64,000 bases of DNA, taken from Paenibacillus tundrae. GTDB lineage: Bacteria > Bacillota > Bacilli > Paenibacillales > Paenibacillaceae. The stretch lies in NCBI RefSeq assembly GCF_030812775.1, contig NZ_JAUSTI010000002.1, positions 248,001 through 312,000 of the forward strand, read 5' to 3'. A program made the position numbers and the translations under genes. Under the pieces are notes generated by a model. It was not told where the DNA came from and ran no database searches. It saw only the letters and a list, made by a program, of their open reading frames with translations. Positions within the stretch are counted from its first letter, which is position 1; each line of letters begins with the position of its first letter. Positions 47,830 to 55,692 of the stretch are shown here, in pieces.

Positions 47830-48102
47830 CTACTTCAATTCCAATGTGAATCCTTCGATCTCATCTTCTACCTCGCGCATCAAATCAATGACTTGGTCAG
47901 CGTATCCTCCTAGCACTTGTCTACTCTTCTCGAAATGAACCCACTGAATGGTGAGCGGCATGCTCACTTCCCCTGTTAAGTAGTCCCACAGCGCGTCTAA
48001 GTTACGTCCGTAGTGTTCCCCCAATTCAAGCTTCGCCTGAAGCATGGCATGCAGTTCATCTCTCGCAAGTAATTGCTCTCCATCAATCTGAATGATATTC
48101 AT
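47830..48102 (-). CDS. Barstar-family ribonuclease inhibitor
   Basis: The 90 residues match barstar throughout: MNIIQIDGEQL start, then the inhibitory helix region with YGRNLDALWDYLTG (about 34-47; the Asp and Trp contact the RNase active site) and the acidic C-terminus. It blocks barnase inside the producing cell. It begins 11 bp after the barnase gene stop, so both are on one transcript, toxin first. ATG behind GGAGG. Confidence 0.93.
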   Translation of the reverse strand: MNIIQIDGEQLLARDELHAMLQAKLELGEHYGRNLDALWDYLTGEVSMPLTIQWVHFEKSRQVLGGYADQVIDLMREVEDEIEGFTLELK

Positions 48103-48113
48103 AATGCCCTCCG

Positions 48114-48542
48114 TTATTTTAACTGCTCAAATGATTCATAATGGTCTGTTGTCTTATAGATTAATCCGTCGTTTGAATATAAGATTCGATCACTTCCACG
48201 TCTTCCACCTGAATAATGGATGTCAGCTTCATACCACGTTCGACCTTTCTTACTCGGTAACAGGCCTTCTCGATTTCTAAACACATCCCCGCCGATGCTT
48301 TTGCCTGGAGCAACTTCTTGTAAATTCCCTTCGCTTGGTACCCAGCCCAATGCTCTGGCTTCTTTCTTCGTAATGTAGTTCGGCGGGAGTGCATTGTGCT
48401 CCGATATATACTTGGCGACCTCATCAAATCCCATATCCTGTGAAGCCGTAGTCTGATCCAGAAGCGACTGCGGCGTACAACCTGAGAACACCAGTGCAGC
48501 CAGGATAATTAACAACGTATAACCGATTTTTCTAAAAAACAT
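48114..48542 (-). CDS. Barnase-family extracellular ribonuclease with lipoprotein signal
   Basis: The 142-residue precursor has a signal ending in the lipobox-like FSGC (Cys about 22), then a barnase domain with all catalytic residues: Glu in TWYEADIHY (barnase Glu73), Arg in GSDRILYS (Arg87) and His in TTDHYESF (His102), plus the FDEVAKYISEHNALPPNYIT substrate-side segment. It cuts single-stranded RNA after purines. The lipobox suggests that the enzyme stays on the membrane or is released later, unlike the freely secreted barnase. ATG 48542 has AAAGGAG eight bases upstream. Confidence 0.92.
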   Translation of the reverse strand: MFFRKIGYTLLIILAALVFSGCTPQSLLDQTTASQDMGFDEVAKYISEHNALPPNYITKKEARALGWVPSEGNLQEVAPGKSIGGDVFRNREGLLPSKKGRTWYEADIHYSGGRRGSDRILYSNDGLIYKTTDHYESFEQLK

Positions 48543-48764
48543 GTTCATTTCTCCTTTGGGTAATCTTGCATTCTGTCGGTATTGACAATGAGTCTAATGT
48601 TACTCAGTTATGTACGATAAATCAAATCTATTCAAGTCTAGTCAATTTATAAAATCAAACATATTTTGACGATGCATTTCATTCGTAGACAAAAAAATAA
48701 ACCGACAACTAGACGTCGATTTATTAATAGTCGTTTTCATATGCAGAAGTAGATTCCTTCTATG

Positions 48765-49679
48765 TTATCGCTGCACCACGTAGAGTTCACCCAGAATCTG
48801 TTGAGTTTCATAGGTATTCGGAGCCAATTCAGATGTGATAAATGCCTCTACCGCATGTTGCTCCAGGTCATACATCACTTCGATCTCTTTGGAGAAGAGC
48901 ATGTGTGTCTCTTTCAACTTGTTCGATAAGCTTGGAATGGCTCTAGGCGTAACTTCACGCTCTGTGATCTGCTGAAGCGCTTGTACATACGTGTCTAGAG
49001 AGCGTGCTCCGACTACTTTGATGCCTTTGTTCTCTTCATTCACCATCACAACGGATGGAAAACCTCTAACACCTAGGCGAGCAACCATCTCAAAGTCTTC
49101 TTCCAACAGATCCTGTGCAGACTGCTGACTGGCCTCTTCCACAATTTGTTTACCATCTAAGCCGAGTTGGTTCACTATATCCACAAGCACTTGATCATCG
49201 CCAATATTCCGATTGAATACAAACACCGCTTCACGCGCTCGTCTTAAGAATTCCTCTTCCATACCCTTATGTGTATGTTGAATGATCTTGAATACACGTG
49301 ATGGAGGATAGGATGAAAGGATCGGATCGGTGTGCCACACTGAGCCATCAATCGGCATCCGAGAATGTTCACCCACTTCTCTCCAGTGACCTGCAACATC
49401 AGAAGGCTTCTGAATTCCGTTAGCTCCATCTGAGAAACCTTGCCAGCTTGCCAGCAACCCTCCCATCATGATTCTCACATCAACGTACCGACCATACTGC
49501 TCTATAAAACGATTCAGTACTGGCTCAAGTGCCCAACAGTGCGAACAGATTGGATCTGTCGCGTAGTATAAAGTAATCTTCTTCTCCGATGGATTAAGGT
49601 CCACCTCTTGTATCATATCTTCATCACCAGGGCCACATACGCCTGTCGCTAAGTCACACATCATAGGTCCATTTGCCAT
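48765..49679 (-). CDS. DsbA-family thiol oxidoreductase-like protein (FrnE/SpxH-like)
   Basis: A 304-residue thioredoxin-fold protein with helical insertion. The active-site-like motif is DPICSHCWALEP (about residues 42-53), resembling the DPxCxxCWALEP motif of SpxH/YjbH, an adaptor that guides Spx to ClpXP. The N-terminus holds two more cysteines (MCDLATGVC). No signal peptide. It may be a cytoplasmic redox adaptor or a disulfide isomerase. It is divergent from an HxlR regulator, a class that often senses thiol stress. Confidence 0.8.
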   Translation of the reverse strand: MANGPMMCDLATGVCGPGDEDMIQEVDLNPSEKKITLYYATDPICSHCWALEPVLNRFIEQYGRYVDVRIMMGGLLASWQGFSDGANGIQKPSDVAGHWREVGEHSRMPIDGSVWHTDPILSSYPPSRVFKIIQHTHKGMEEEFLRRAREAVFVFNRNIGDDQVLVDIVNQLGLDGKQIVEEASQQSAQDLLEEDFEMVARLGVRGFPSVVMVNEENKGIKVVGARSLDTYVQALQQITEREVTPRAIPSLSNKLKETHMLFSKEIEVMYDLEQHAVEAFITSELAPNTYETQQILGELYVVQR

Positions 49680-49790
49680 TCGTAATCACACCTTTCGAAT
49701 TCTCGGAGCTTCAAAAATGATTTGATTGCTCTTTCTAGTATGATTATAATAGTTGCAATCCTAACAACAAGTACTATTATTTTTCTTACT

Positions 49791-49809
49791 AAGTATAAAA
49801 AAGTATACT
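49791..49809. promoter_or_regulatory. Repeated AAGTATA element between DsbA-like and HxlR genes
   Basis: AAGTATA occurs at 49791-49797 and again at 49801-49807, one helical turn apart, the second inside the palindrome AGTATACT (49802-49809). It lies immediately upstream of the HxlR ribosome site and may be its operator. Confidence 0.35.
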
Positions 49810-49824
49810 AATGGAGGTTATCAA

Positions 49825-50181
49825 GTGAAATATAACTTCAATCTGGATCAATTATGTCCAGCAACCTATGCATTTCAGGTAATTGGTGGCAAGTGGAATT
49901 TGCCAATCTTAGCGATTCTTAGTGAAAGTAAAACGATCCGGTACAATGAATTAAAAAGAAGACTTTACGGCATAACCGGTACGATGCTCACGAATTGTTT
50001 GAAAGACCTGATCGATTATGGCATTGTTCACAGAGAGCAATATAATGAAGTTCCACCTAGAGTGGAGTATTCACTAACATCTTCTGGGCAGCATTTGGTG
50101 CCTTTGATTGAATCGATTGTGGAATGGGGCGAACAGCATGTTCCGTCCAATATCAAAAGTGCAGATTCTTCAACAGAGTAG
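49825..50181 (+). CDS. HxlR-family winged-helix regulator
   Basis: A 118-residue single-domain regulator: CPATYAFQVIGGKWNLPIL (HxlR signature with the N-terminal Cys near residue 12), a recognition helix region, and the wing RVEYSLTSSGQHLVPL. The lone Cys near the start is the residue that related YodB/HypR proteins use to sense electrophiles or oxidants. GTG start with GGAGG seven bases upstream. It likely controls itself and the divergent DsbA-like gene. Confidence 0.9.
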   Translation: MKYNFNLDQLCPATYAFQVIGGKWNLPILAILSESKTIRYNELKRRLYGITGTMLTNCLKDLIDYGIVHREQYNEVPPRVEYSLTSSGQHLVPLIESIVEWGEQHVPSNIKSADSSTE

Positions 50182-50242
50182 TATGTTGGACAAAATAAAA
50201 TCAAGCTAATGCAAATGATGAGCAGATGCACATGCATACCAT

Positions 50243-50270
50243 AAAAAACAAAAAGCCGCTTCACAGCGAC
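50243..50270 (-). terminator. Rho-independent terminator after DUF3231 gene
   Basis: Minus-strand GTCGCT-GTGA-AGCGGC followed by TTTTTGTTTTTT, 16 bp after the stop codon. Confidence 0.75.
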
Positions 50271-50286
50271 TTTTCGAAGGGTTTAC

Positions 50287-50805
50287 TTAAGCCTCGTCAG
50301 AATCAGGTCTTTTCACCTGAAGTGGTGGCGGAATGAGCCAGCCCTTCTCTTTGTTCATTTGCAAAATCCGCACACCTAGTGCTGTCTTGGTTACATGATA
50401 TTTGGCAAACAAAGCTCCGATATCTTCCCGAATGGATTGACCTATCACTTGACTCGCTGCAACTAACCCCAAAGACGTATCTGCTGCCACTTTAGCGGCA
50501 ATTTCAGGGTCTGTAAATCTAGCTCCAGCCGGAATATCTTCCAACTTAACGGGCGGTCTTTCCGGCAATGTTGGTGCAGGTGCAATACCATTCTCCGTAA
50601 GTAACGTATCGCATTCTTTAATTTCAAGTTTGGCTTGATCCAATAAATCATCCAGTATTTTTTTCAGATCCTTGTCACCCGCATGATTCAAATAAGCCTG
50701 ATAACAAGACACTGCTCCTTTTGCCATCATCGAACATTCCCACACACTGAAAATTTCTCCGTAGTGCATCGGCTCTTTTTTCGGATTACCACTCAAAATA
50801 CCCAT
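50287..50805 (-). CDS. DUF3231 family protein
   Basis: A 172-residue helical protein that matches DUF3231, a ferritin-like fold of unknown function found in spore-forming Firmicutes. It has the family start MGILSGNPKKEPMHYGEIF, and helices that carry Glu and His candidates for a metal centre (HYGE near 14, CDTL, KGW near 160). It is divergent from the manganese catalase gene, which suggests a linked role in oxidative stress or in spores. ATG behind GAGGGG. Confidence 0.8.
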   Translation of the reverse strand: MGILSGNPKKEPMHYGEIFSVWECSMMAKGAVSCYQAYLNHAGDKDLKKILDDLLDQAKLEIKECDTLLTENGIAPAPTLPERPPVKLEDIPAGARFTDPEIAAKVAADTSLGLVAASQVIGQSIREDIGALFAKYHVTKTALGVRILQMNKEKGWLIPPPLQVKRPDSDEA

Positions 50806-50976
50806 TTTTTATTTCCCCTCCAGATCTTGTGATCGTTTTTTACCCGACATATCGTCTCCCTTAAAGTAAAATAATATTCATAATCAAGTAACCAAACTTT
50901 GTTAGTGGATCCATTCACATAAATTGAGAAGGAAGGAAAAGACTAACCCTGTAACTTACTTGATTGGAGGACAACT

Positions 50977-51831
50977 ATGTTTTTCTATAAAGAAGACCTA
51001 ATTAATATGATCGTTCCAGACAAACCCGACCCAGCTGCAGCAAAAGTGCTGCAAGAAACACTTGGGGGTCAGTTCGGCGAAATGCGGACGATGATGCAGT
51101 TTTTTTTCCAGAGCAGTAATTTCCGTGGCCAAGCGACACAGTATAGAGACCTCCTTCGGGGTGTATTTCTGGAGGAATTAAGTCATATTGAATTGGTGCA
51201 ACAAACGATTAATCAATTGTTGACTGGTGCAGGTGCTGAAGGTGCTGGTCAAGCCGGTATCGACGGTGCTCCGCTGGACGAAGCAATCAAACATGCCAAC
51301 CCTCATCATTACATTATGGGAGCACAGAGCTCACTGCCCGTAGATGCTGGAGGGAATCCGTGGCTTGGCAATTATGTATACGATCACGGCAACCTCGTTA
51401 GTAATTTGCTGGATAACGTTGTATTGGAGTCAACAGGTGTACTGCAAAAAACAAGAATCTACGAAATGAGCACTAACAAAGCGTTCCGTGAAACGTTAGG
51501 TTTCCTGATTGTTCGTGATAACGCTCATCAAAATGCATTTGCGAAGGCTCTGGAAACACTTGGCGTCAATTGGGGAAAATTGTTCCCTGTTCCCAACTAC
51601 GATATTAACAAGTATCCGGAATGCCAGAAGTACGTTGATCTCGGTTACCATAATGCACAATTTAACTTCCGCTTAGACCAGACACGGATTGCTGAAATAT
51701 ATAGCGGACAATCCCCAAGTCGTAATGGCGGTGAGCTGCAAGTCACGGAGCCACCACAGGGATTTCCGTTGCCCTATATGCCAGAGCTTCCTAACGAGCA
51801 TAGTCCTGGTTTGTATGATTTAAATGCTTAA
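50977..51831 (+). CDS. Manganese catalase family protein
   Basis: The 284-residue protein has the non-haem catalase ligands: Glu35 (GQFGEMRTM), Glu67 and His70 (LEELSHIEL), and a later Glu (VLESTGVLQ, about 149) and His (DNAHQNAF, about 182). It breaks down hydrogen peroxide with two Mn ions. In Bacillus the related CotJC is in the spore coat. ATG with GGAGG seven bases upstream; a strong terminator follows. Confidence 0.92.
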   Translation: MFFYKEDLINMIVPDKPDPAAAKVLQETLGGQFGEMRTMMQFFFQSSNFRGQATQYRDLLRGVFLEELSHIELVQQTINQLLTGAGAEGAGQAGIDGAPLDEAIKHANPHHYIMGAQSSLPVDAGGNPWLGNYVYDHGNLVSNLLDNVVLESTGVLQKTRIYEMSTNKAFRETLGFLIVRDNAHQNAFAKALETLGVNWGKLFPVPNYDINKYPECQKYVDLGYHNAQFNFRLDQTRIAEIYSGQSPSRNGGELQVTEPPQGFPLPYMPELPNEHSPGLYDLNA

Positions 51832-51875
51832 GATGGTCAAGTAAATACTGACTTATCGAGCATGTAACACACTAA

Positions 51876-51906
51876 AAAGGAACCCACGTTATGGGTTCCT
51901 TTTTTT
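51876..51906 (+). terminator. Rho-independent terminator after manganese catalase
   Basis: Stem AAAGGAACCCA / TGGGTTCCTTT (11 bp, 5-base loop) running into seven further T residues, 44 bp after the stop codon. Confidence 0.9.
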
Positions 51907-51936
51907 GCTTCATTACTTTTGGCTAATGCCAATATC

Positions 51937-52287
51937 CTACTGACGATTTTGGTTGCTGAAGTTTCCATAAGTTGAAGCAGGGGAACCAATCAGTGGATTG
52001 TTATACGGTTGTTCTATGTGAGATACATTCTGAGTTGCTGTATGCGCAATTTGCCCAGCAATGTTTGCAATTTGTTGTAATTGTTGGATTGCCGTTTGAT
52101 GCCCTTGAAGAGCTGTTTGAATGATATGAGCTGCTTGCTGCTCCCGCTGTGCGATTTGGTTCAATTGCTCAGCATTGCTCTGCTCTTGTCTCAAAAGCTG
52201 TTGATATTGCATGGATGCTTGTTGCGTCTGTTGAGTAAGCTGTTGAGCTAACTGCGTGATTTGTTGAGTTTGTGAAAATTGATTCAA
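51937..52287 (-). CDS. Glutamine-rich coiled-coil protein, 116 residues
   Basis: About a quarter of the residues are Gln. The first 80 residues form a likely coiled coil with repeated QQ and LxxQ spacing, and the tail is Asn/Pro/Gly/Ser-rich. No signal or membrane segment. I recognise no family; position beside the catalase and DUF3231 genes and the composition recall spore-coat-type proteins, which is only a suggestion. TTG start with AGGAGG seven bases upstream makes translation credible. Confidence 0.65.
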   Translation of the reverse strand: MNQFSQTQQITQLAQQLTQQTQQASMQYQQLLRQEQSNAEQLNQIAQREQQAAHIIQTALQGHQTAIQQLQQIANIAGQIAHTATQNVSHIEQPYNNPLIGSPASTYGNFSNQNRQ

Positions 52288-52560
52288 GGTAAAACCTCCT
52301 AAATGTCGTTTTTATTACCTGTGTAGTATGTAAAGTGGTCATTAAAAATATTCATTCATGCATTTTGATGAGTTTTACGGTATGGCCCTGGATCTGATTG
52401 ACACTTCACAGGAGATGCAATTAATTTGAATAGAACAAGATTTGTGGGATATGAGGGTTTCGTTTGGTTGTTCCTTAAACTTGATACGATACAATAGAAC
52501 GATCAATGAACCACTATTCAGTAAACTCAATCATGACAGCTAAACTAGGAGGAAGTATTT

Positions 52561-53442
52561 ATGAACATACCCAGAGGTACCTATGGCTTTCGGTTCGCTG
52601 AGGACACCGATCTACAACTTTGCGTTCTATTTGCAGTAGGGTCTGATTCAATAACCGATACTTCTTATCACTGGGACGGATTGGAACGTACAGATGGACC
52701 ATTGCTATTATTCCAGTATACACTCTCCGGCGAAGGTGTATTTGAGTCACAAGGTCGCGTTCATCGTGTCACCGCAGGACAAGCATTTTTGGCCGAAATT
52801 CCGAGTTCACATCGCTATTATTATCCTCCGGATTCGCAAGAACCGTGGGAATTCATTTTTTTGTTGTTCAGACCTCAGCTTGTACTGCCCCACTGGCGAA
52901 AATTCCTTCGTGAATCAGGAGAGATCCCCGATCTTCCTTATGAATGTGCTCCGATTCGCTTGTTGCGAATGATGGTTACCGATGCCGCAGCAGGCAGAAT
53001 TACTGATCCGCTAATGGCGTCCTCGTGCGTATATCAATTCATGACTGAATTGGTTAGATTACAGAAAACAACCCTACAGAACAGAGAAACCTGGTCAAAA
53101 CCTATCCAACAAGCCGTTGATTTTATTGAAAACAACTATTCCAGGATGATCAGTATGGATCATCTGTCCGAGTATGTTTCTCTCTCCAAATATCATTTCA
53201 TTCGCCGCTTTTCCTCCACCACAGGTTTAACTCCTGGAGCTTATTTGACTCGCATTCGTACCGAGAAGGCGATGGAGTTGCTTCGTGGCACAAACTTAAG
53301 TGTTGAAACGATCGCAGAGCGTGTTGGATATTCCAGTGGAAGCTACTTTATCAAAGCATTTCGGAGTTTAACCGGCATTACACCCGGCGATTTTCGCAGT
53401 GGAGGAGAAAGTCTGGTTTATCGTAAATTGTTCTTCGACTGA
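52561..53442 (+). CDS. AraC-family regulator with cupin sensor domain
   Basis: A 293-residue protein with an N-terminal cupin-like domain (about 20-125, GEGVFESQGRVHRVTAGQAF) and a C-terminal AraC domain (about 185-285, LSEYVSLSKYHFIRRFSST and IAERVGYSSGSYFIKAFRS). ATG behind AGGAGG. It lies 108 bp upstream of the alpha-galactosidase gene in the same direction and is its probable regulator. Confidence 0.9.
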   Translation: MNIPRGTYGFRFAEDTDLQLCVLFAVGSDSITDTSYHWDGLERTDGPLLLFQYTLSGEGVFESQGRVHRVTAGQAFLAEIPSSHRYYYPPDSQEPWEFIFLLFRPQLVLPHWRKFLRESGEIPDLPYECAPIRLLRMMVTDAAAGRITDPLMASSCVYQFMTELVRLQKTTLQNRETWSKPIQQAVDFIENNYSRMISMDHLSEYVSLSKYHFIRRFSSTTGLTPGAYLTRIRTEKAMELLRGTNLSVETIAERVGYSSGSYFIKAFRSLTGITPGDFRSGGESLVYRKLFFD

Positions 53443-53550
53443 CCGCAATATAATGCTATTCGTTCATCTAGATTACTGTAGATTATTGATATTCTCTTAT
53501 ACTATGATAATTGTAAGAGAGCAATAAAGAATCAGTAAAGGAGCATGATG

Positions 53551-54828
53551 ATGAATCATAAACTTGTAGCCCCTACCCCACCTCTCGGCTGGAATAGCTG
53601 GGATTGTTATGGCGCAGCCGTAACAGAAGCCGAAATTCGCGGCAACGCTGAATACATGGCAGAGCATCTCAAAGACTTCGGCTGGAGCTATATAACGGTC
53701 GATATTCAGTGGTACGAACCTTTCGCTAACTCGTCTCAATACCGCGCTTTCGTTCCATTAGTTATGGACGATTACTCCCGCCTGATGCCTGCTGAGAATC
53801 GGTTTCCCTCTGCTGCGAATGGGCAAGGATTCAAACCATTAGCCGATTATGTACATAGCCTAGGGCTCCAATTTGGCATCCATATCATGCGCGGCATTCC
53901 AAGACAAGCTACACATGCGGCTACACCGATCCTTGGCACAACTGCGACTGCGCGTGATATTGCGCATCCGAACTCCATTTGTCCGTGGAATACTGATATG
54001 TACGGTGTAGATTCCTCTAAGGAAGGTGCACAGGCGTATTACGACTCGCTCTTTGAATTGTATGCGCAATGGGGTGTTGATCTGGTAAAAGTAGATGATA
54101 TTGCCGCTTCTAGACTTTACGATACACATCAACCAGAGATTGAGATGATTGCCAAAGCGATTGAACGCTCTGGACGCCCTATGGTTCTCAGCCTCTCTCC
54201 TGGGCCTGCTCCGGTAGAGTACGCTGAACATTTCGCTAAACATGCTAATATGTGGCGAGTCACGGATGACTTCTGGGATCTATGGCCGTTGTTGCTAGAT
54301 ATGTTTGACCGTTGTCGAACTTGGCAGGGTATACCTAAGGAAGGCTGCTGGCCAGACTGTGATATGCTGCCACTGGGTCACATCGGCATCCGTTCTGTTG
54401 ACGGTGGCGGAGCCGACCGTTGGACTCGATTCACACCGGATGAACAGTTGACAATGATGTCGTTATGGAGTATTTTCCGCTCCCCACTCATCTTTGGTGG
54501 TGAACTTCGAGACAACGATGAATGGACGTTATCGCTACTAACCAATCGTGAAGTTCTGCGTATGCATCGCGACAGCTATGGTGCAAGAGAAGCCCTACAC
54601 CGTGATGATCTGATTGTCTGGACTGCACAGAATGCTGATGGTTCCTCCTATGCTGCATTTTTTAATGTTGGTGAGCAGTCTCTTTCATTAGATTTGCACC
54701 TTGAAGAGATTGATCTCTCCGGTATTACAGAAGGTACTGAGCTATGGAGTGGAACTCCAGCTGAGTTAAACGGGAACACATTACGCACAACCATTCCTGT
54801 GCATGGTGTACGCCTCTATCGGTTTTAA
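53551..54828 (+). CDS. GH27 alpha-galactosidase-like enzyme
   Basis: The 425-residue protein has the GH27 features: opening PPLGWNSWDCYG, nucleophile Asp in DLVKVDDIA (about 168), acid/base Asp in RVTDDFWD (about 229), and the GCWPDCDMLPLGHIG block. A small C-terminal beta domain ends GVRLYRF. No signal peptide, so it cleaves alpha-galactosides inside the cell, for example from galactomannan side chains, fitting the nearby GH26 mannanase. Three ATGs stand in a row; I choose the third, seven bases after AAAGGAG. Confidence 0.9.
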   Translation: MNHKLVAPTPPLGWNSWDCYGAAVTEAEIRGNAEYMAEHLKDFGWSYITVDIQWYEPFANSSQYRAFVPLVMDDYSRLMPAENRFPSAANGQGFKPLADYVHSLGLQFGIHIMRGIPRQATHAATPILGTTATARDIAHPNSICPWNTDMYGVDSSKEGAQAYYDSLFELYAQWGVDLVKVDDIAASRLYDTHQPEIEMIAKAIERSGRPMVLSLSPGPAPVEYAEHFAKHANMWRVTDDFWDLWPLLLDMFDRCRTWQGIPKEGCWPDCDMLPLGHIGIRSVDGGGADRWTRFTPDEQLTMMSLWSIFRSPLIFGGELRDNDEWTLSLLTNREVLRMHRDSYGAREALHRDDLIVWTAQNADGSSYAAFFNVGEQSLSLDLHLEEIDLSGITEGTELWSGTPAELNGNTLRTTIPVHGVRLYRF

Positions 54829-55171
54829 TTAATATTAATCTCTTCATTTCTAAAAACGATCAAATGAATTACCTAAGATGATCTCCGTACGCAATGTACT
54901 ACACGGGGATCATCTTTTTGTTATTTACAGATTGGAGCATGAGGAGTTCCTGCTGGAATATGAATACATCTTTGATGATGCCGATAGAACTATACTACTC
55001 TAACTAGGAATAATGAAACTTATTAAAAGGTGATATCGTGGACATTTTTCCCAAGCAACCCTTATAATACAAAGTGTATTAGAAAGAGATAGAAATTTAA
55101 ATCTAGCATGTGCGAAAGGAGACTTCATCATCGTCAAAAAAATAAGCTGGATTGCATTATTCCTTGTCCTT
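54829..55171. other. 343-bp intergenic region
   Basis: Contains the GH27 terminator, a short open tail (54933-55003, ending DDADRTILL) that I do not accept as a gene, and a promoter (TGGACA 55039-55044, TATAAT 55063-55068, 18-bp spacer) for the DUF5412 gene. Confidence 0.5.
54875..54920 (+). terminator. Rho-independent terminator after GH27
   Basis: AAGATGATC (54875-54883) pairs with GATCATCTT (54908-54916), extended by CCGT/ACGG, and is followed by T residues. Confidence 0.8.
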
Positions 55172-55669
55172 ATGTTGTACTCTATTTCGTTGTATACCTT
55201 ATATTCAAGCATCCATCATATGTGGATGATCGCTCCACCTGGATATGTCATAGTGATTCTCTCTATTCTGACATTCATCCTTTCCATCATAAGTTTTATG
55301 GACACATCAAGTTTATTTGCCAAGATCAGAAGCTGGATCTCAACGACCCTCTCATTCATATTAGTCGCCACCCTGCTTTTTGTCGTGACACTTACATCTA
55401 TCTTCTCAGGAGCCAAGGTACTACTCACTAACACGCACTCACCTGACCAGCACTATACGATTAACTTTTATAAAACGGATGCTGGAGCCATGGGAAGCTT
55501 CGGTATTGTTGGAGAGTTACAAGGAGCACTGTGGTTCAGAAAAGCGGTGTATGGGGAGAGTAAGGTTGATCAAGTAGAGCTACAATGGTACAACAACCAT
55601 ACGGTTATCGTGAATGGACACCCCATCGACCTTGCGAGCAGTGAAACATGGGGGTTTCAGTCCGAATAA
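55172..55669 (+). CDS. DUF5412 family membrane protein
   Basis: At least 165 residues with three hydrophobic segments and a C-terminal domain with INFYKTDAGAMGSFGIVGEL, the DUF5412 pattern. Function is unknown. The first ATG (55172) has no ribosome site and falls in the middle of the first membrane helix. A good AAAGGAG at 55115-55121 points to an in-frame ATC at 55130 (or 55127), which would add KKISWIALFLVL and complete the helix. Either a rare ATC start or a lost ATG is implied. Confidence 0.7.
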   Translation: MLYSISLYTLYSSIHHMWMIAPPGYVIVILSILTFILSIISFMDTSSLFAKIRSWISTTLSFILVATLLFVVTLTSIFSGAKVLLTNTHSPDQHYTINFYKTDAGAMGSFGIVGELQGALWFRKAVYGESKVDQVELQWYNNHTVIVNGHPIDLASSETWGFQSE

Positions 55670-55692
55670 TTCCAGACTGTCCCCCCATTCTG

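Noticed and set aside
50028-50264. 78-codon hydrophobic frame on the minus strand
   Set aside because: It is antisense to the HxlR gene and starts within the DUF3231 terminator with no ribosome site.
54933-55003. Short open tail ending in DDADRTILL after GH27
   Set aside because: No start with ribosome site, too short, follows a terminator; could be a remnant but evidence is too thin.
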